This document shows, piece after piece, positions 22,955 through 35,632 of a stretch of DNA of 64,000 bases (the stretch's first letter is position 1; every line of letters begins with the position of its first letter). The stretch comes from Cryptomeria japonica (Eukaryota > Streptophyta > Pinopsida > Cupressales > Cupressaceae). The translations under genes and the position numbers were made by a program. The notes under the pieces were generated by a model. It saw only the letters and a program-made list of their open reading frames with translations. It did no database searches and was not told where the DNA came from. Location of the stretch: positions 767,099,330 through 767,163,329 of the forward strand of contig NC_081408.1 of assembly GCF_030272615.1 (NCBI RefSeq), written 5' to 3'.

Positions 22955-24310
22955 CTAGTATGCTACGTCTGCAAACCAAGAATCTTGAAGACCAACAAAC
23001 ATGACTAAAGGCAATTGCTCTATCACTTCCTCCTTGCTTTCAGCAATCATCTTGCACAAACCCTGCCCCCTTACCAACTTTGTGGGCCTAATGTCTAAAT
23101 TGAACTCCTAAATTTTTGACACCCAAGAACCTCTTTCATTCATCCCTATGTCTTTTTGTGTCCATATGCTCTTGACTGCTGAATGAGGCACATAAACAAC
23201 AGTGTGAGAATGGAGAATATAATACTTGAACTATTTTACCACCTTCACGACTGCATATGCTTGCTTTTCCATTATTGAATATTTTAGTTCATTCTTTTTC
23301 AAGGGTATGTTCATGAATGATATAGGGACCTTATCATTATCCTCATTCTTCTATAATAAAATCCCTGACATAGTGTGCTCTGAAGCATAGTGGTAGATAA
23401 CAAAATCTTTATTGAAATCAAGATTAACTAGGATAGGTACCTGACTGATAGCATTCTTTATTAAGGTGAACGCTTTCTTCCCTTCCTCTCTCCATTTGAA
23501 AGGTTGTTTCTCACTCATCAAATTCACAATATATCTGGTAGTCTTAGCAAAGTTTGGGATGAACCTCCTTAGAAAATTTACCTTCCCGAAGAAGGATCTA
23601 ATGACATTCCTACTTGATGGTAGAGTTAGCTGTTGAATTGCTCTTACCCTTTTAGGATCTATTTTCACCCCTTCCTTAGAAACAATATGACCAAGAAAAT
23701 TAGCTCCCGTGACTCCAAACACCAATTTATTTGGGTTTAAGGATACCCCATGCTCGCGACACCTTTGTAACACTTGTCTTAGATCCCACAGGTAATATTT
23801 TCTTCTTTTTGAGAACACTTTAAAGTCATCCAGATATACAACCATGATCTTATCCTTTAAGTGGCCAAAGGACAATTCCATACCTTGCTAAAATGTTGCT
23901 CCTGCATTGATCAAACCGAAGGGCATCCAGTTATATGGAAATGTACCTCAGGGAGTAATAAAGGCAGTCATATATTGATCATCTTCTTGAACGCTGATCT
24001 GATTATATCCAAAAAATCCATCAAGCATGGACGTCATCTCCGACCTTGAGACTGTTTGTAGAATGTGGTCCATGACCGACAAGGGATAATTGTCTTTGAA
24101 TCTGGCTTGGTTAAGATTTCTAAAGTCTACACAGATCCTTATTTCCTCATTTTTTCTTTCTGACAGGTACAATATTTGCTATCCATGTAGAATGATGGAT
24201 GGGATATATAATCCTGGATTTTAACATCTTATCTACTTCCTAGAATATAGCCTGTGCTACTTTTGGATTGAAGCTTCTAAGCTTTTTCCTGAAAGGACTT
24301 GATCCAGGCT
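22955..24310 (-). pseudogene. Reverse transcriptase and RNase H of gypsy H
   Basis: RT motifs in order: VDFRNLNQARFKDNYPL (about 24135-24085), MTSMLDGFFGYNQI (about 24040-24000), the catalytic YLDD in MVVYLDDFKVFS (about 23845-23810), then GHIVSKEGVKIDPKRV and the connection domain FLRRFIPNFAKTT. A standard gypsy RNase H follows, starting FVIYHYASEHTMSGILL (about 23400-23352) and fading by 23200. There is a stop after TAFITP (23948) and others downstream. It copies the element RNA into DNA in functional relatives. Confidence 0.88.
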
Positions 24311-24859
24311 TCAAGGGAATCTGATGCTAGAATTTTCCTTCTTTGAAATTTTTAAGGTCGTCATAACACCAAGAAAACACGTCCTTGAACTCCACCAGGA
24401 GGCTAATGAACCTCTCCTTTTCTATCGACATACAACACTTTCCCAGATTGATATATTTGGGTTCATTCTTAGTACCAATGTTGACCTTTTCGTAACCTCT
24501 ACTATCTTGAGCCTCTCAGGGCTTGTCACCTTTATTATTCTCGTAGGCATCATTATGATCAAACAGACACTCCAAAGAAACTAGCCCTTTAGGTATCTTG
24601 TTTCCTTTCAACTGCATGATTCCATCAGGCAACTCCTTGGCTCGTTTTGGCGAAAATTCTTTGCACTCTGCATTTGAACCTTCAAAATACATGGCAGAAA
24701 ACATGTCTACACTTTGCATAAAGTTATTTATTTGTTTATCATTCTCAAATACCTGTCAAGAATTGAAGTTGTCTAGGACACAGGGTCGATATATCAACTC
24801 TACCCTATAAATATCCTTAACAAATTCAAGATGTGGGACTAGCAATGAAGCTGAGACTG

Positions 24860-25283
24860 TTAATGAATCTGCTTTTGAATTCAATTTCCTGGGTATTGCT
24901 TCAATGAAGAATGCATCGAAATCCTTGATTTTATCCCAAACTTTATTTCAATAGTGTTTCAACCTTTCATTTTTAACACTAAACAACCCTCTGACCTATT
25001 TTACAATTAGTTGAGCATCTCTTTTAATCCACAGGAGTTTCACCCCCAATGTCTTAGCTTCGGTTGAACCTAACAACAAAGCCTCATACTCAACCGTATT
25101 GTGGGTAATTTTGAATTCTAGCTTAAAAGAAAAAGGAATAGGGTTTCCAGAAGGTTGTATTAACACTACCCCTACACTAGAACCTGATGTTGTATAGCTA
25201 CCATCAAAATCCATTATCCACGGGCTTTCTTTTCCCTCAATTTCAGATGAATCCTCCTCTACCTCATTGTTAGACAAAATCAT
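24860..25283 (-). pseudogene. Additional archaeal-type RNase H, upstream of RT
   Basis: IMDFDGSYTTSGSSVGVVL (Asp of the active site), then FKITHNTVEYEALLLGSTEA with the catalytic Glu in VEYEAL, then LLWIKRDAQLIVKQVRG, where the usual second Asp lies in the RDAQL segment. The pattern DGS...G-V-L...EYEAL...D-QL is that of the extra RNase H of Tat-lineage gypsy elements. Here it lies between protease and RT; a separate ordinary RNase H follows the RT. A frame break separates it from the next segment (24719-24516), which is a linker of unknown role. Confidence 0.75.
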
Positions 25284-25370
25284 GTAGTTTCCAAATTGAC
25301 AATCATGATACGGAATCTGGGCTCTAGGGTCATCAGATGGGAAAATAGTGAATTTGGACTTTGGTTTAGG

Positions 25371-25914
25371 CTATAGGATGACTCGTTGTTTTCCAATCGG
25401 AATTATGGCTTGGGAGCAATCCATTTTGATTTCACCACCTAAGTCCCTACAGAAAGGATGACTTAGCATCATGCCATAACTAGCAAGGATGTCAGCTATC
25501 AGAATTGTCAACTTGATCCTTTTATCCAGGTGGGAAGCAAGAACTACCTGAGCATCCTTAATTTGGCATAGCAAAGGAATTTGTTTTGAATCCATAGATG
25601 CTACCAAAATTTTTGGTCAAGGATAACCCTAATGCTTTGGCTACAGTAGAGGGTATTATATTGTTGGATGCACCTGAATCTATAATACAATTATTCAACC
25701 TATGACCATTTATGAATAATGATATATAAAAGGGCTCTAATTTTGACTCAAGGAGGGGTGTAGAAACATCTGTTTGAAGAGCAATTATTTTAGGTATCTT
25801 TTCACAAACCGAAGGATGAACCAACTCATTACTATGTGAGGGCAATATGGCATTTACTGATTGTTGTGTTCCATTAGTCCGTTGTGCATTATTCCATTTT
25901 ACAAATTGTACCAA
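25371..25914 (-). pseudogene. Aspartic protease of gypsy H
   Basis: The active-site motif is CIIDSGASNNIIPSTVAKAL (about 25690-25635), preceded by PFYISLFINGHRLNN. In active relatives this protease cuts the Gag-Pol polyprotein. The frame changes near 25600, with the continuation LLCQIKDAQVVLASHLDKR at 25590-25530. Confidence 0.85.
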
Positions 25915-26177
25915 GTCTATCTAGTTCTTTAGGATTTAGCTTAAGGTACTCAGCAAGTGTGATTTGAACTTGGGAAGATTTGCAAAACTCTATAATATCA
26001 AATGAACTTTGTTTTTCAATGGGCTTTAAAAATAAGGCTTCTTGCAATTTTTTTTATCATTATGATGAAATTTTGGGTTAATCCATTTACCTTTGAAAGC
26101 CACTGCAGACGATGAAGAAGCCCCCTAAGGTTTCACATTTTGTTGGTTTCTTGTGAGCACAACACATGAAGGATCTT

Positions 26178-27311
26178 CTAAAGTAACCAAAATATAACCT
26201 CCTCTTTCAGAATCTGACTTGTAGTCAAGAAAATGGATTTCAAAGTCGCCGGGTTGTTTTGAAGATTCTTCTTCTCCCCATTCATTTGAGGTATCTTTAA
26301 ATTCACCAATTGTGCATAATGCACCATCTCAAGACAGGAACTGCCATCATGTTCATCAGTGAGGTGAAATACACACATATTCCCTTTAGCATGGGGTGCT
26401 TCAATTGCTAATCTTTGCTAAGTAGGGGGTAACTGCATGGTCTCGTTCACATAGCCCAAAGACTGGTTTGTGTTCCTTCTAGGTACATCTTGATAGGGAG
26501 ATGGGTATGAGGTACTGGCCTTTAGCAATTATCTTTTAAGAGTAATCACATCATTCATTAGTCATTGGATTACAGGATCAAAATAAGTTGAAGGTTGAGA
26601 ACTAGGTGTCTATACTTCCCTTTTCCATTTACCTATTGTGATTAGATCATCTTCTAACTCAAGTGCAAGGGTTTTAACAACATTTAAATCTGCAACTCTT
26701 TGCCTGCGGATTAGGAAACCTATTTTTGAAGGCATAGAATTAATAAAGAAACACTTAAGATTGTCATCTGAGGGCTTTTGATTAGCTAGAATTTTGAGCA
26801 AGATCTTATCAAATTTTGCTAGAAAGTCCCTCATAGATTAAGGAATTTCTTTCTTTAGCTAGGCCAATTGAGCCAAGAGGGAATGTTCATCCCGAACCAC
26901 TTTGAATCTTACCTCAAACCTTGTTTTCAGATCTTGCCAAGTTGTTATCACACTATTTGGTAACTGATAAAACCAATTTGCTGCTACCCCAGTTAGTGTC
27001 TGGACAAACAACCTCATAGCAACATCCTCATATTGAACCATTATTATCCCATAGGCCACATTCAATGCATTCAGGTGTTCATCAATGGTGATTTTTCTAT
27101 CCCCACTAAATTTTGGCAAGTGGTCCCTGGCACCTTTGGGTAAGGGGTTGAGATTTAAACCTAAGTTCAATGGGCCTACAACAACCCCCCAAGGATTGTT
27201 TGCAGCCATTGGGAGTAAGATATTAAGTGGAGTCAGGTTGATTATATTTGGTAAAGCAAAATTGTGCAAGGTCAGAGCTTGACAAACTGAGGACACGGGT
27301 GATGATGGCAA
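26178..27311 (-). pseudogene. Gag of gypsy H
   Basis: Contains the retrotransposon gag core: LPKFSGDRKITIDEHLNAL, MRLFVQTLTGVAANWFYQLP and WQDLKTRFEVRF (about 27140-26900), then MRDFLAKFDKILLKI and a knuckle-like CVFHLTDEHDGSSC near 26375-26330. It forms the particle shell in active relatives. Stops at 26859, about 26835 and 26610 and further breaks. It may start upstream of 27311. Confidence 0.85.
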
Positions 27312-27480
27312 TGGGGAAGGAGGCCTAGTTCTTGCCCTTCTTTGAGGTGAGAATGTGGGTTGAAAATTTAGGTTCCATAACTCCTAAAAGACAGAATCAA
27401 ATACCCCTTCCCTTCTTTGGGACCTAGTATATCTCCTTGACTCCAGTCTTGCAACTAGGCAACCAGCCTTATAATTCGAC

Positions 27481-27498
27481 TCCCTAGCAGAGTCGCCA
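27481..27498 (-). other. Primer binding site of gypsy H
   Basis: The minus strand reads TGGCGACTCTGCTAGGGA, six bases after the LTR end at 27505. A near-identical primer site is known from Ogre/Tat elements, where it pairs with a tRNA-Arg (established knowledge, from memory). Confidence 0.8.
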
Positions 27499-27504
27499 AA
27501 AATC

Positions 27505-28715
27505 TGTTGGTTAACAGATTTGTCTCCTTCTTGAAATTTTAACTATTATCTTCTTAAAGAAAACTATGACTTCGTTTTACCCTTTTGAAAGAAACAAATA
27601 TACCAACAGTGGGAAGAATTAATGAAAATTCAACCTCTGCATTAGAGGGCAGCTCCTCATATTATTTGCAATGAATTTATTATACAATTGATATGCTAAC
27701 ATTTTTAACCAGAAAACATTGAAAGGCTTTAGCATTTATCCAACAACACAAATAAATGCCTTCAAAACTACAAACATAGGAAATTTTCTGAAAGAATATC
27801 CAAAGAAGAGTTCACAGACTCTAATTTATAACATACTTGTATAAATTCAAAATAAAATCGAGACTCAGCAAAAACTAATGGCTCAATTGATACTCTCTCA
27901 TACCTCATAGGGCAAGGGAGATCAAGCAAATCAATACAATGCCAGTCATCCAACAACTAATAATAAACATGAACTAAGAAGAAATACAGAGATAACTAAT
28001 CACCAAGTTACATAATGCCGATAACAACTTAAGAAAGATTACAAATCTCAGAATGCATAGATTCAAACATAACACAACATTTCATTTAGAATCAATCATT
28101 GTATCATCCAAACAATTCATATCAGAAACCAAAATTTTATCTATTGCTCACAAAATCACAGTTTTCGAAACCCCTACAAAGACAAGCTATTTAGCTTAAA
28201 TAGCCACCAGGCCATAGTTTTTACATGATCAAATAAAATTTACTTTCACCTAGGTGGAAGAAACTGTTTGAAACAACATAAAAGAAAACTAAATTAACAA
28301 CCACTAAAAGGCTGAAATTTCATTTTCGGATCAGCTAGGCTTTCACCGTGGCAGAGGAGGTTACGGGCTTATCCTGCTTTACCGTAGAACCATGCCATTC
28401 TAGGTGCACTGTTGAGAAGTTTAAGATGACTTGGAAATAAGGAAAACTAATGTACAGGATCCTTTGCTTCCACACTTCTTTGTCCATATTCACCTATGTA
28501 ACTTTCACCTTATGAACCTCTAATTGGTCCGAACAGACAATGAGCATTGATTCAATTCTTGCCACTTTTGAAAATTCATTAGTGGTCAAGGATTTTGTTG
28601 TCTAAATGAACTACATCCTTTCTTGAAAAACCTTAGTCATGTCTGAAGCCTCTTCGATTACCTTGGTGCCCTCATTCATGAGTTGGATATCAATACACTT
28701 GACGTCTTTCTGCAT
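27505..28715 (-). repeat. 5' LTR of gypsy H, primer-side part
   Basis: Collinear with 16548-17757. It includes the 3' end of the LTR reading frame, whose stop is at about 28336 (equivalent to 17381). Interrupted at 28716 by copia G. Confidence 0.9.
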
Positions 28716-29769
28716 TGTTAGGTCCCGGAGACAAGTGAGAGGGGGGAGTGAATCAGTTATCCAATAAATTCAAACCAAAATTAACTTAACCAAAACTTAA
28801 TGTTTAATACCGGTAAACCAAACTTTATGCCGGTAGACAGTTTATCAGTTAGATGTAGTACCGATAAATATTAATGCATGAAATAGAAAGACAATAACAT
28901 CCACAACACATAACACCAATATTTGTATTAGAAACCCTATAAGGGGAAAAACCATGGTGGGAAGCCTTACCCACAATCAGATCATACTACTGCAGATAGT
29001 ATGTGTACAATAAGGGGTCTGCATATGCAAAAAGGCCAAGTGCCCAAAGCTCACTGCTCAATCACAAAATGAGAGTCACACTGACTACAATTGGATGGTT
29101 AAATCCAATGATAATGTACCACTCAAAATAGCATCTTAATATGCTGGATTTAGTACCAATTTATCTCTGATATGCCTTCTTCAAACCTTCCTTCAATATT
29201 GAATGATGTCTATGTGTATAGCTCTGCTTATATTCACATATACCTTATTACAATCCTTATTCTTTTTATCCTTTCATATATCAATCTCACAAATGAGATC
29301 TTACATTTATACCATAACCTAAGACCAATTGAGTAGGTCAGCTCACTAAAAGATATTAAAATAAAATCAATTACAAATGAAACAATATATGATGCATTAT
29401 GTTGGCTCAATGCATTTACAATAATAACAAATCATCTCCATGATGTGTCGTGCTGATCTGGAATAGATATGTCTGCCGGTATATATCCTTGACCTATTTT
29501 CCAGTAACAACAAATATGCAAACCTGGATATACCAATGAACAAATAACCAAGACAAAGTGTTCAAACTATGTCTTTGACATAACCAAGCAGTTTCCAAGT
29601 CATTCCAAGTGTTGGTGAACAATATAACCTGTCGGTGAACCAAATACCTGTGACTATGCATAAGTCACTTGCTTGTCAGTGAACATAACCAAATCTCCAA
29701 GTGCTGAGAAGTGTTAACAAGTGTTGACATCAATGACAAAACCATATCAGCATATCCAAAATACCAACA
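28716..29769 (-). repeat. 3' LTR of copia G
   Basis: TGTTAGGTCCCGGAGAC ... ATACCAACA, matching 41702-42718. A polypurine tract, minus-strand CCAAAGGGGGAGAT (about 29771-29784), sits just outside it as expected. Confidence 0.92.
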
Positions 29770-30128
29770 ATCTCCCCCTTTGGCATTGATGGCAACACAA
29801 GATGGAAAAACCATCAAAGTGCCAAAATATAAATGCCAAGAACCAAAAACCAACAATCTCCCAAAGAGATCATTAACCAGAAATCAAAATACAAAGAGTA
29901 ATCAATCTCTCTCAAAATAACAATCTCTCCCCCAAAATTTGTTTTTCCATATCAATCTCTCCCCCTTAGACATCAAATGCCAAAGCAATACAAAAACTAG
30001 ATTCAAGTACAAAATACCAACTCATTACAAAATACCAACTACTCCCCCTGAGAAGTAGCTCTCCTCATCAAAGTCTGAATAAAATATTTCTCTATTAGTT
30101 TTGTCAGTTGATGACAAACATCAACTAT
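29770..30128 (-). other. 3' untranslated region and polypurine tract of copia G
   Basis: No coding. Several CTCCCCC tracts (29773, about 29928, about 29950, about 30041), which are purine tracts on the element strand. The one at 29771-29784 adjoins the LTR and is the likely second-strand primer. Confidence 0.7.
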
Positions 30129-31215
30129 CTAAGTCTCTACCAGTGGGGGTATAACCCCAAGCTGCTCTCTGAGATATTCAAAAGTCTCTTTAGGCAAAGC
30201 CTTAGTAAAAATATCTGCAATATGCTCTTTAATATTCACATAAACCAATTTCACTTCTTTTGCTTCAACATTCTCTTTCAGAAAATTTAATTTGATAGAA
30301 ACATGTTTATTTTTTGAGTGAAGTACCAAATTCTTAGATATATCAATTGTTGTCATATTATCATAGTAAATTATTATAGGTTCCTTGCATTTTACCTTTA
30401 TGTCCTTGAACATTTTTTTAATCCATAATACCTGTGTGCAATTAGTTGTTGTTGCAACATATTATGATTCCGCTGTTGATAAAGATGTGCAACTTTGTTT
30501 CTTACTCAACCAAGAAATTAATCTGCTACCAAGAAACAATGCTCTGTCAGTGGTGCTTTTTCTGTCATCTACATCTCCTGCCCAATTTGCCTTTGTGTAT
30601 GCACATAAATCAAAGTTTTCATCTCTAGGATACCATAAACTAAAATTTGTAGTGCCTTGTAAGTACCGGAAAATCCTTTTTACTGTTGATTCATGATTTT
30701 CTTTAGGATTACTTTGAAATCTTGAAACAATACATTGTGCATTCATAATATTAGGTCTTGTTTGTGTCAAGTACAGTAAACCTCCTGTCATAGAATTTTA
30801 TCTAGTCGGATTAACAGGTGTTGATTCATCCTTCAATGATAATTTATCACTTGTAGTCATAGGTGTGCTTGCCAGTTTAGAGTTCTCCATGCCAAATTTC
30901 TTTAGTAACTCCTTCAAGTACTTCGATTGAATCAAGGATATACCTTTATCAATCTATGAAATCTACAATCCTAAAAAGAATTTTATCTCCTCAATCATAG
31001 ACATTTAAAATTCTTGTTGCATTTCACTAGAAAAATCTTTACATAGTCTATCTTCTCCTCCAAAGATTATATCATCAACAAAAACTTCTATAACTAAGTT
31101 GTCATCATTAGTCACTTTGTAGTGTAGGTTGTTGTCAGCATTACCTTTAGTAAAACCAATCTTCAAAAGATATTTATCCAATCTAGCATACCAAGCTCTA
31201 GGAGCTTGTTGTAAA
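30129..31215 (-). pseudogene. RT 3' half and RNase H of copia G
   Basis: Starts at the insertion site of C with LQQAPRAWYARL, then EVFVDDIIFGGEDRLC (catalytic VDD, about 31090-31050), KYLKELLKKFGME, MTGGLLYLTQTRPNI and the RNase H segment YTKANWAGDVDDRKST, SWLSKKQSCTSLSTAES and the tail YVNIKEHIADIFTKALP. It ends IPPLVET at 30129. A few in-frame stops. Confidence 0.9.
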
Positions 31216-32333
31216 TGATGAATACTAAGAGGGGAGGTGAATTAATATACCAAAAAATACTGAACTTAAACTCTTAAATAGTTTAGCAGTTAACCGGTAT
31301 AATAGATTTACTAACAAACCGATTAAGACAAATGCAAACCAAACATCAAATAAAGCATTCACCCACAAGAGCACTATCACCATAACACAAGAGTTTTTGA
31401 CGTGGAAACCCAAATGGGAAAAAATTCGGTGAGCAAAAACTCAAAAGTAACTATCTGCAGAATAGAAACTAGACTGGTTAAGGTCATACAATGTTCTTCA
31501 CCAGAATAGATCCTGTTAGGAATCTAGATCTCTATTAGGAGATAAGTCCTGTTAAAGACTACCTTATGAGAGGATTTCAGATTCACAGTTGTGAACCACC
31601 TTGTTAGAGGATTTACAAAGGCTTTGCTAGGCCTACCCAATTAAGGGTTTCATACTTGTCGAAGATGTGAGTAATCAACAAGTGAGTGATCTAGATACTA
31701 GCACAGTATGCTTGGTTAGATCCATGATAGCTCATTGTTAATGAACATTTAGCATTAATTCAATCTTCAATATCTCCACACTCTGTTTCTTCACACAGAC
31801 CTAATCTTCTCTTCTATGATTGCACATACAAAACCCTCATCAACTACTAAAACCCTATCCATGCCTAAAACCCTAGACATGATGTCCTTATAAAGGAATC
31901 TGATTTCATGTCGGTCCAATAGGATTACATTGCAAGTTCCTAGGTTTAGTGCATGTAGACACATTTGGTAACACTGCATAAAATCATCACCAAAGTATCG
32001 GTGGATGATAACTCATCACAGAGTAATACCGCTTCATACATTTTACCAATTACTGGTTGTCAAAATGAAGACTGGGAAAAGTGTTAACTACCGCTTTGTC
32101 CCTTTGTACTGCTTTGGGATCCTCAAACCACTTGAGGTCTTCATACCGATTTCAGTCTTTAGTCAGTTAGTGACCAGTTAACACCTTCTGCAAAACATTG
32201 ATAGTCTAAAGACTATAATACATAATATCAGTTGGAACAATTATCAGTTGAGCATAACTCATACATAAGAAAGTGATCATTAAACAAGTGTGTGTCCATC
32301 AATGACAATCACAACATCATCAAAATGCCAACA
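31216..32333 (-). repeat. 3' LTR of element C
   Basis: Matches 37419-38577 with scattered substitutions and two small length differences. Next to it, the minus strand reads CCAAAGGGGAAGATTG (about 32334-32350), a polypurine tract. Confidence 0.92.
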
Positions 32334-32663
32334 ATCTTCCCCTTTGGCATTGATGGCAACACTTAGGAAAATTTTGACATCTAAGTGTTTTACAACAGAA
32401 AAATATGCCAAAATCAAAATTACTCCCCCTAAGCATATACACTATCCCTTTTTGCAGAAAATACCATGTATACTACTCCCTTAAAGAGGTAACATGCAAG
32501 TATACATATCATTCATCAAAATTTTAAATACTAGTCCCCCTTTGCCAACAATGACAAAGTACTGCAGAATAACCCCTATTTCTCATTATCATTAAAATAA
32601 ATGTTTATGACAATAATGAGTGAAACTTATCAAAAACCGATTTAAAATCCTGCATATAAGACT
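32334..32663 (-). other. 3' untranslated region of element C
   Basis: Purine tracts on the element strand (GGGGGAGTAATTTTG near 32420, GGGGGAC near 32537 and GGGGAAGATTG near 32340). No coding potential. Confidence 0.6.
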
Positions 32664-35632
32664 TCATGGATAATGACCATGACTCAAGTAATGAGGTAGC
32701 CACCTCACTATCCTCATGTATGATACCTGCTCTTCCATGGCATCAATTGTACTCATTTCTTGAGTTACCATCAATGCTTCCAGATTAAGAAAGAACTTCT
32801 GAAGAATTTGCAGTCTGGGTATTAAAACTAGTTGAAGTTCTTGCAAATATCTTGTCTGGTTGTTAATCTCTAATTCTATCCTGGTAGACTAAAGGTGATA
32901 CCAATGAACATTTTTCCACTATGTAGTGAAAGAATCGTACGGGGTCTTAAAGTTTCTTATGTATGCCTGCAAATCAAATTGCATTTTATCCTTTTGAGCA
33001 AGCACATCATCACGAAATAGATGGGGTTGGCTTATTTTTCTCAGTAGTAGATTTCCCTCATCCATAGCATCTCTTATATCCTTCTGCTCTTTCTGAAGTT
33101 GAGATTGAAGCTCATTCAGTTTGTTTACTAAGGCAATGTTAAGTGCCTTTTGATGCTTCTTCTATGTATTAGCTTCAACAACTTCTTCCAAGCATTGTAC
33201 TTGGTCCTCTACAACTGTACATAGAAGTTTTAGTTTTGCCAGAGAGGAATTGGTACCAGGGAGATTGGTACCTAGAACCAAATTGGTAAGGGTGTCAATC
33301 ACACTGTGAATGGTATCCTACTCATTTTCCTTCTCAATGCTTCTAGTCTTTCCTGTGCAAGCTTTATGCCTTGTAGCAACTCTGATTCATCTGCAGATTG
33401 GAGGTCAAGAGGATTGGTGATATCACCCGGTTTGGCTTGACCACCGGTTGCCTTTGGAGTCTCTGCTTGCTTGTTCTTTTTTGCTTCCTTCTTCTCTTTC
33501 ACTCTTTTCTTTTCCTCTTCTATCTCCCTTTGCTCCACTTCCTGCTTTTTCTTTTCTTCCTCCTTTCTTTCTTCTTCTTTCCACTTCTCCTCTTCTTGTT
33601 TCTTTTCCTCCTCTTCTTTCCTCTTCTCCTCTTCTTTCCTCTTCTCCTCCTCTTTATTCTTCTCTTCTTCTTGTTTTCTATTTTCTTCCTCTTTCCTTTT
33701 CTCTTCTTCTTTTTCTGCTTTCTCTTTGTCAGCCTTTTCCTTGTCCAGCTTCTGCTTCTCCGCTTTTTCTTTATCTTGTTTCTCCTTGTCTGCTTTTTCC
33801 TTATTAGCCTTTTCCTTTTCTACGTCTAGAGTGACATCTTCACCATCCAAAGCATCAATGTCAATAGAATCCACCTGTTCAGTAACTATTTCTCCTTCAC
33901 TATCATATACCTCATCCGATTTTCTAGTTTTCAGTTCTTGTTCGGCCTCCTTGTTGGCCTTAGACACTTGATGCAACTGAACAACAACTTTGGCATTCTC
34001 CACTTCAGAGGTTTTTCCTTTTAGTATCCTGAGTCTTCTTCTTCTCATGAAGAAGAGATGTTTATGCTTGTCCATAATCAAGTGCCTAATATCTAATTTC
34101 TGATGGCGATCGGTCATTCATACACAAATAATTAATGACTTCCTGCTCTGTTTCCTCTTTCTCACTATTGGTAAAATCATCAAAACACTCCTTCAGATCA
34201 CTAAGAAATTTTCTTCTTATATTCTTGATAGTCCTTTGACAATGTGTCATTGGCTTATAAGAAGAGACATCAATATTTACTGGTGTGGATGATGCAGGTG
34301 TATTGCTGGTAGTTTTTGTCTTCTTCCTTATCTGTCTGGTCATCTTAGGCTGCACATCTAATTATGTATCCTCGGACCCAGGTGAGTTGCTTTTGGTCTT
34401 TCGCTTCCTTTCAAATACTTTAGCAAGTGCAACTTCCAATTTCTTCTTTGCAGGTGACCGCTTGGTCATTTTAGGGCTGGCTGAGGTAACCAGTATCGAT
34501 GCCGCTTGTACTTCCTTTCCCTTTTTCATAGAAGGTTCTTCAACTAGTGTTACCCTTTCCAAGTAGGTGTCGGTTCTCTTTTTCTTTGCATTCAAAGGAG
34601 AGGCAATCAGGATAGAGGCATACCCATCCAACATGTCATACATCACCTCATATCCCATAGGTTATACTTCTTCTTGTTTGAGCTCAACTGCCTCCATTAT
34701 GCACTCATCTACTCTAATGGTTAAGCAGATGTCATCTTCATACTTCTTAACAATATCGCAACATATCCTCATCCTTTGGCTCATCTTCTGCTTGAATTCA
34801 TCAAAATATTTATTCAAGACTTCAAGATATCCGGTTCCCATCTCTTGGACACTTTACCTAATTTGTTTGGTGACTGGTTGGTTAGCTGACCATTGAATAT
34901 CACTAACTCCCAGGAAATAGCCTTGAAAGTAGAAAAATAGACCCACCAAAAGTTGTCCAAATTTGAATCTTAGGGCACTGTCCTGTTTGATAGACTTTAA
35001 GTTTAATAGAAGTTGCTTCTGCAAACAGGTGCATAGATCAAATGAGGCATCCTCCATGATCATTCTGTAGGCGGCATTAACCACAAAAGTAGAGATAGAG
35101 TTCTGCTGGCATAAAATGTCCAGTATCCAATCACCATGCAATCATACTTGACCAAATCATCTTTGATGGTGTTTACGCTCATTCCTTGTTGGTCACTCAA
35201 AGAATCAGTGAGCTTAGTCATTTCATTCTTGATGACCTTCCTAAGGGCTAGCACCTCACCAATGTTGCAGAAATTAGTGATGGCATGCATCCTTTGGAGA
35301 TACATCTTGTCACCAAGCACTTGGCTCAGGATGATGCGGATGTGGTCTTCCATGAACTCTTCAAGAAAGTAAACTACATTGTGAAGTTTCTTACTCTCCA
35401 GAATGTTTTATTCCAGTTTTATCTTCTTGTCATCCCCACAAAATAGACTTAGTGGGGAATGAATCGCTAAGGATCCCAGGTCTTCTAATATGCAGTCAAT
35501 GAACCCTGAAATATCTCCTTCGATAATGACTCCGCCAGGTATTTGAGACAAGGCATTGTATTTCATTTTTCTTTGAATGAATTCAACTGAGTCCATAGGT
35601 GCACTAGAACTGGAGTGCGGTGCAGAAGCCAT
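32664..35632 (-). pseudogene. ORF2 of element C, ~990 codons, coiled-coil protein of unknown function
   Basis: Starts MASAPHSSSSAPMDSVEF (35632). N-terminal block with GVIIEGDISGFIDC and DHIRIILSQVLGDKMYLQRM. A middle part has hydrophobic helices (FGQLLVGLFFYFQGYFLG, about 34960-34900). Basic segments follow (KKRTDTYLERVTLVEE; SPAKKKLEVALAKVFERKRK), then a very Lys/Glu-rich stretch (about 33830-33470, units such as KEKADKEKAE), and a C-terminal helical part ending LSHGHYP (32664). Frame changes near 35100, 34100 and 32900 and a few stops. It is clearly homologous to 16142-16547. The position after a gag-like gene suggests an element-encoded accessory or structural protein, but this is inference. 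Confidence 0.7.
33470..33830 (-). repeat. Lys/Glu-codon low-complexity tract inside ORF2
   Basis: Repeats of GAA/AAG/GAG codons on the minus strand (pyrimidine-rich CTTCTC/TTCTTCT on the plus). They encode imperfect KEKADKEK and KRKEEE units, a likely long charged alpha helix. Slippage-prone DNA. Confidence 0.85.

Noticed and set aside
33398-33971. Three long plus-strand ORFs rich in Leu, Phe and Ser, looking like membrane proteins
   Set aside because: They are the antisense of the Lys/Glu repeat of ORF2. Codon-repeat DNA is open in several frames.
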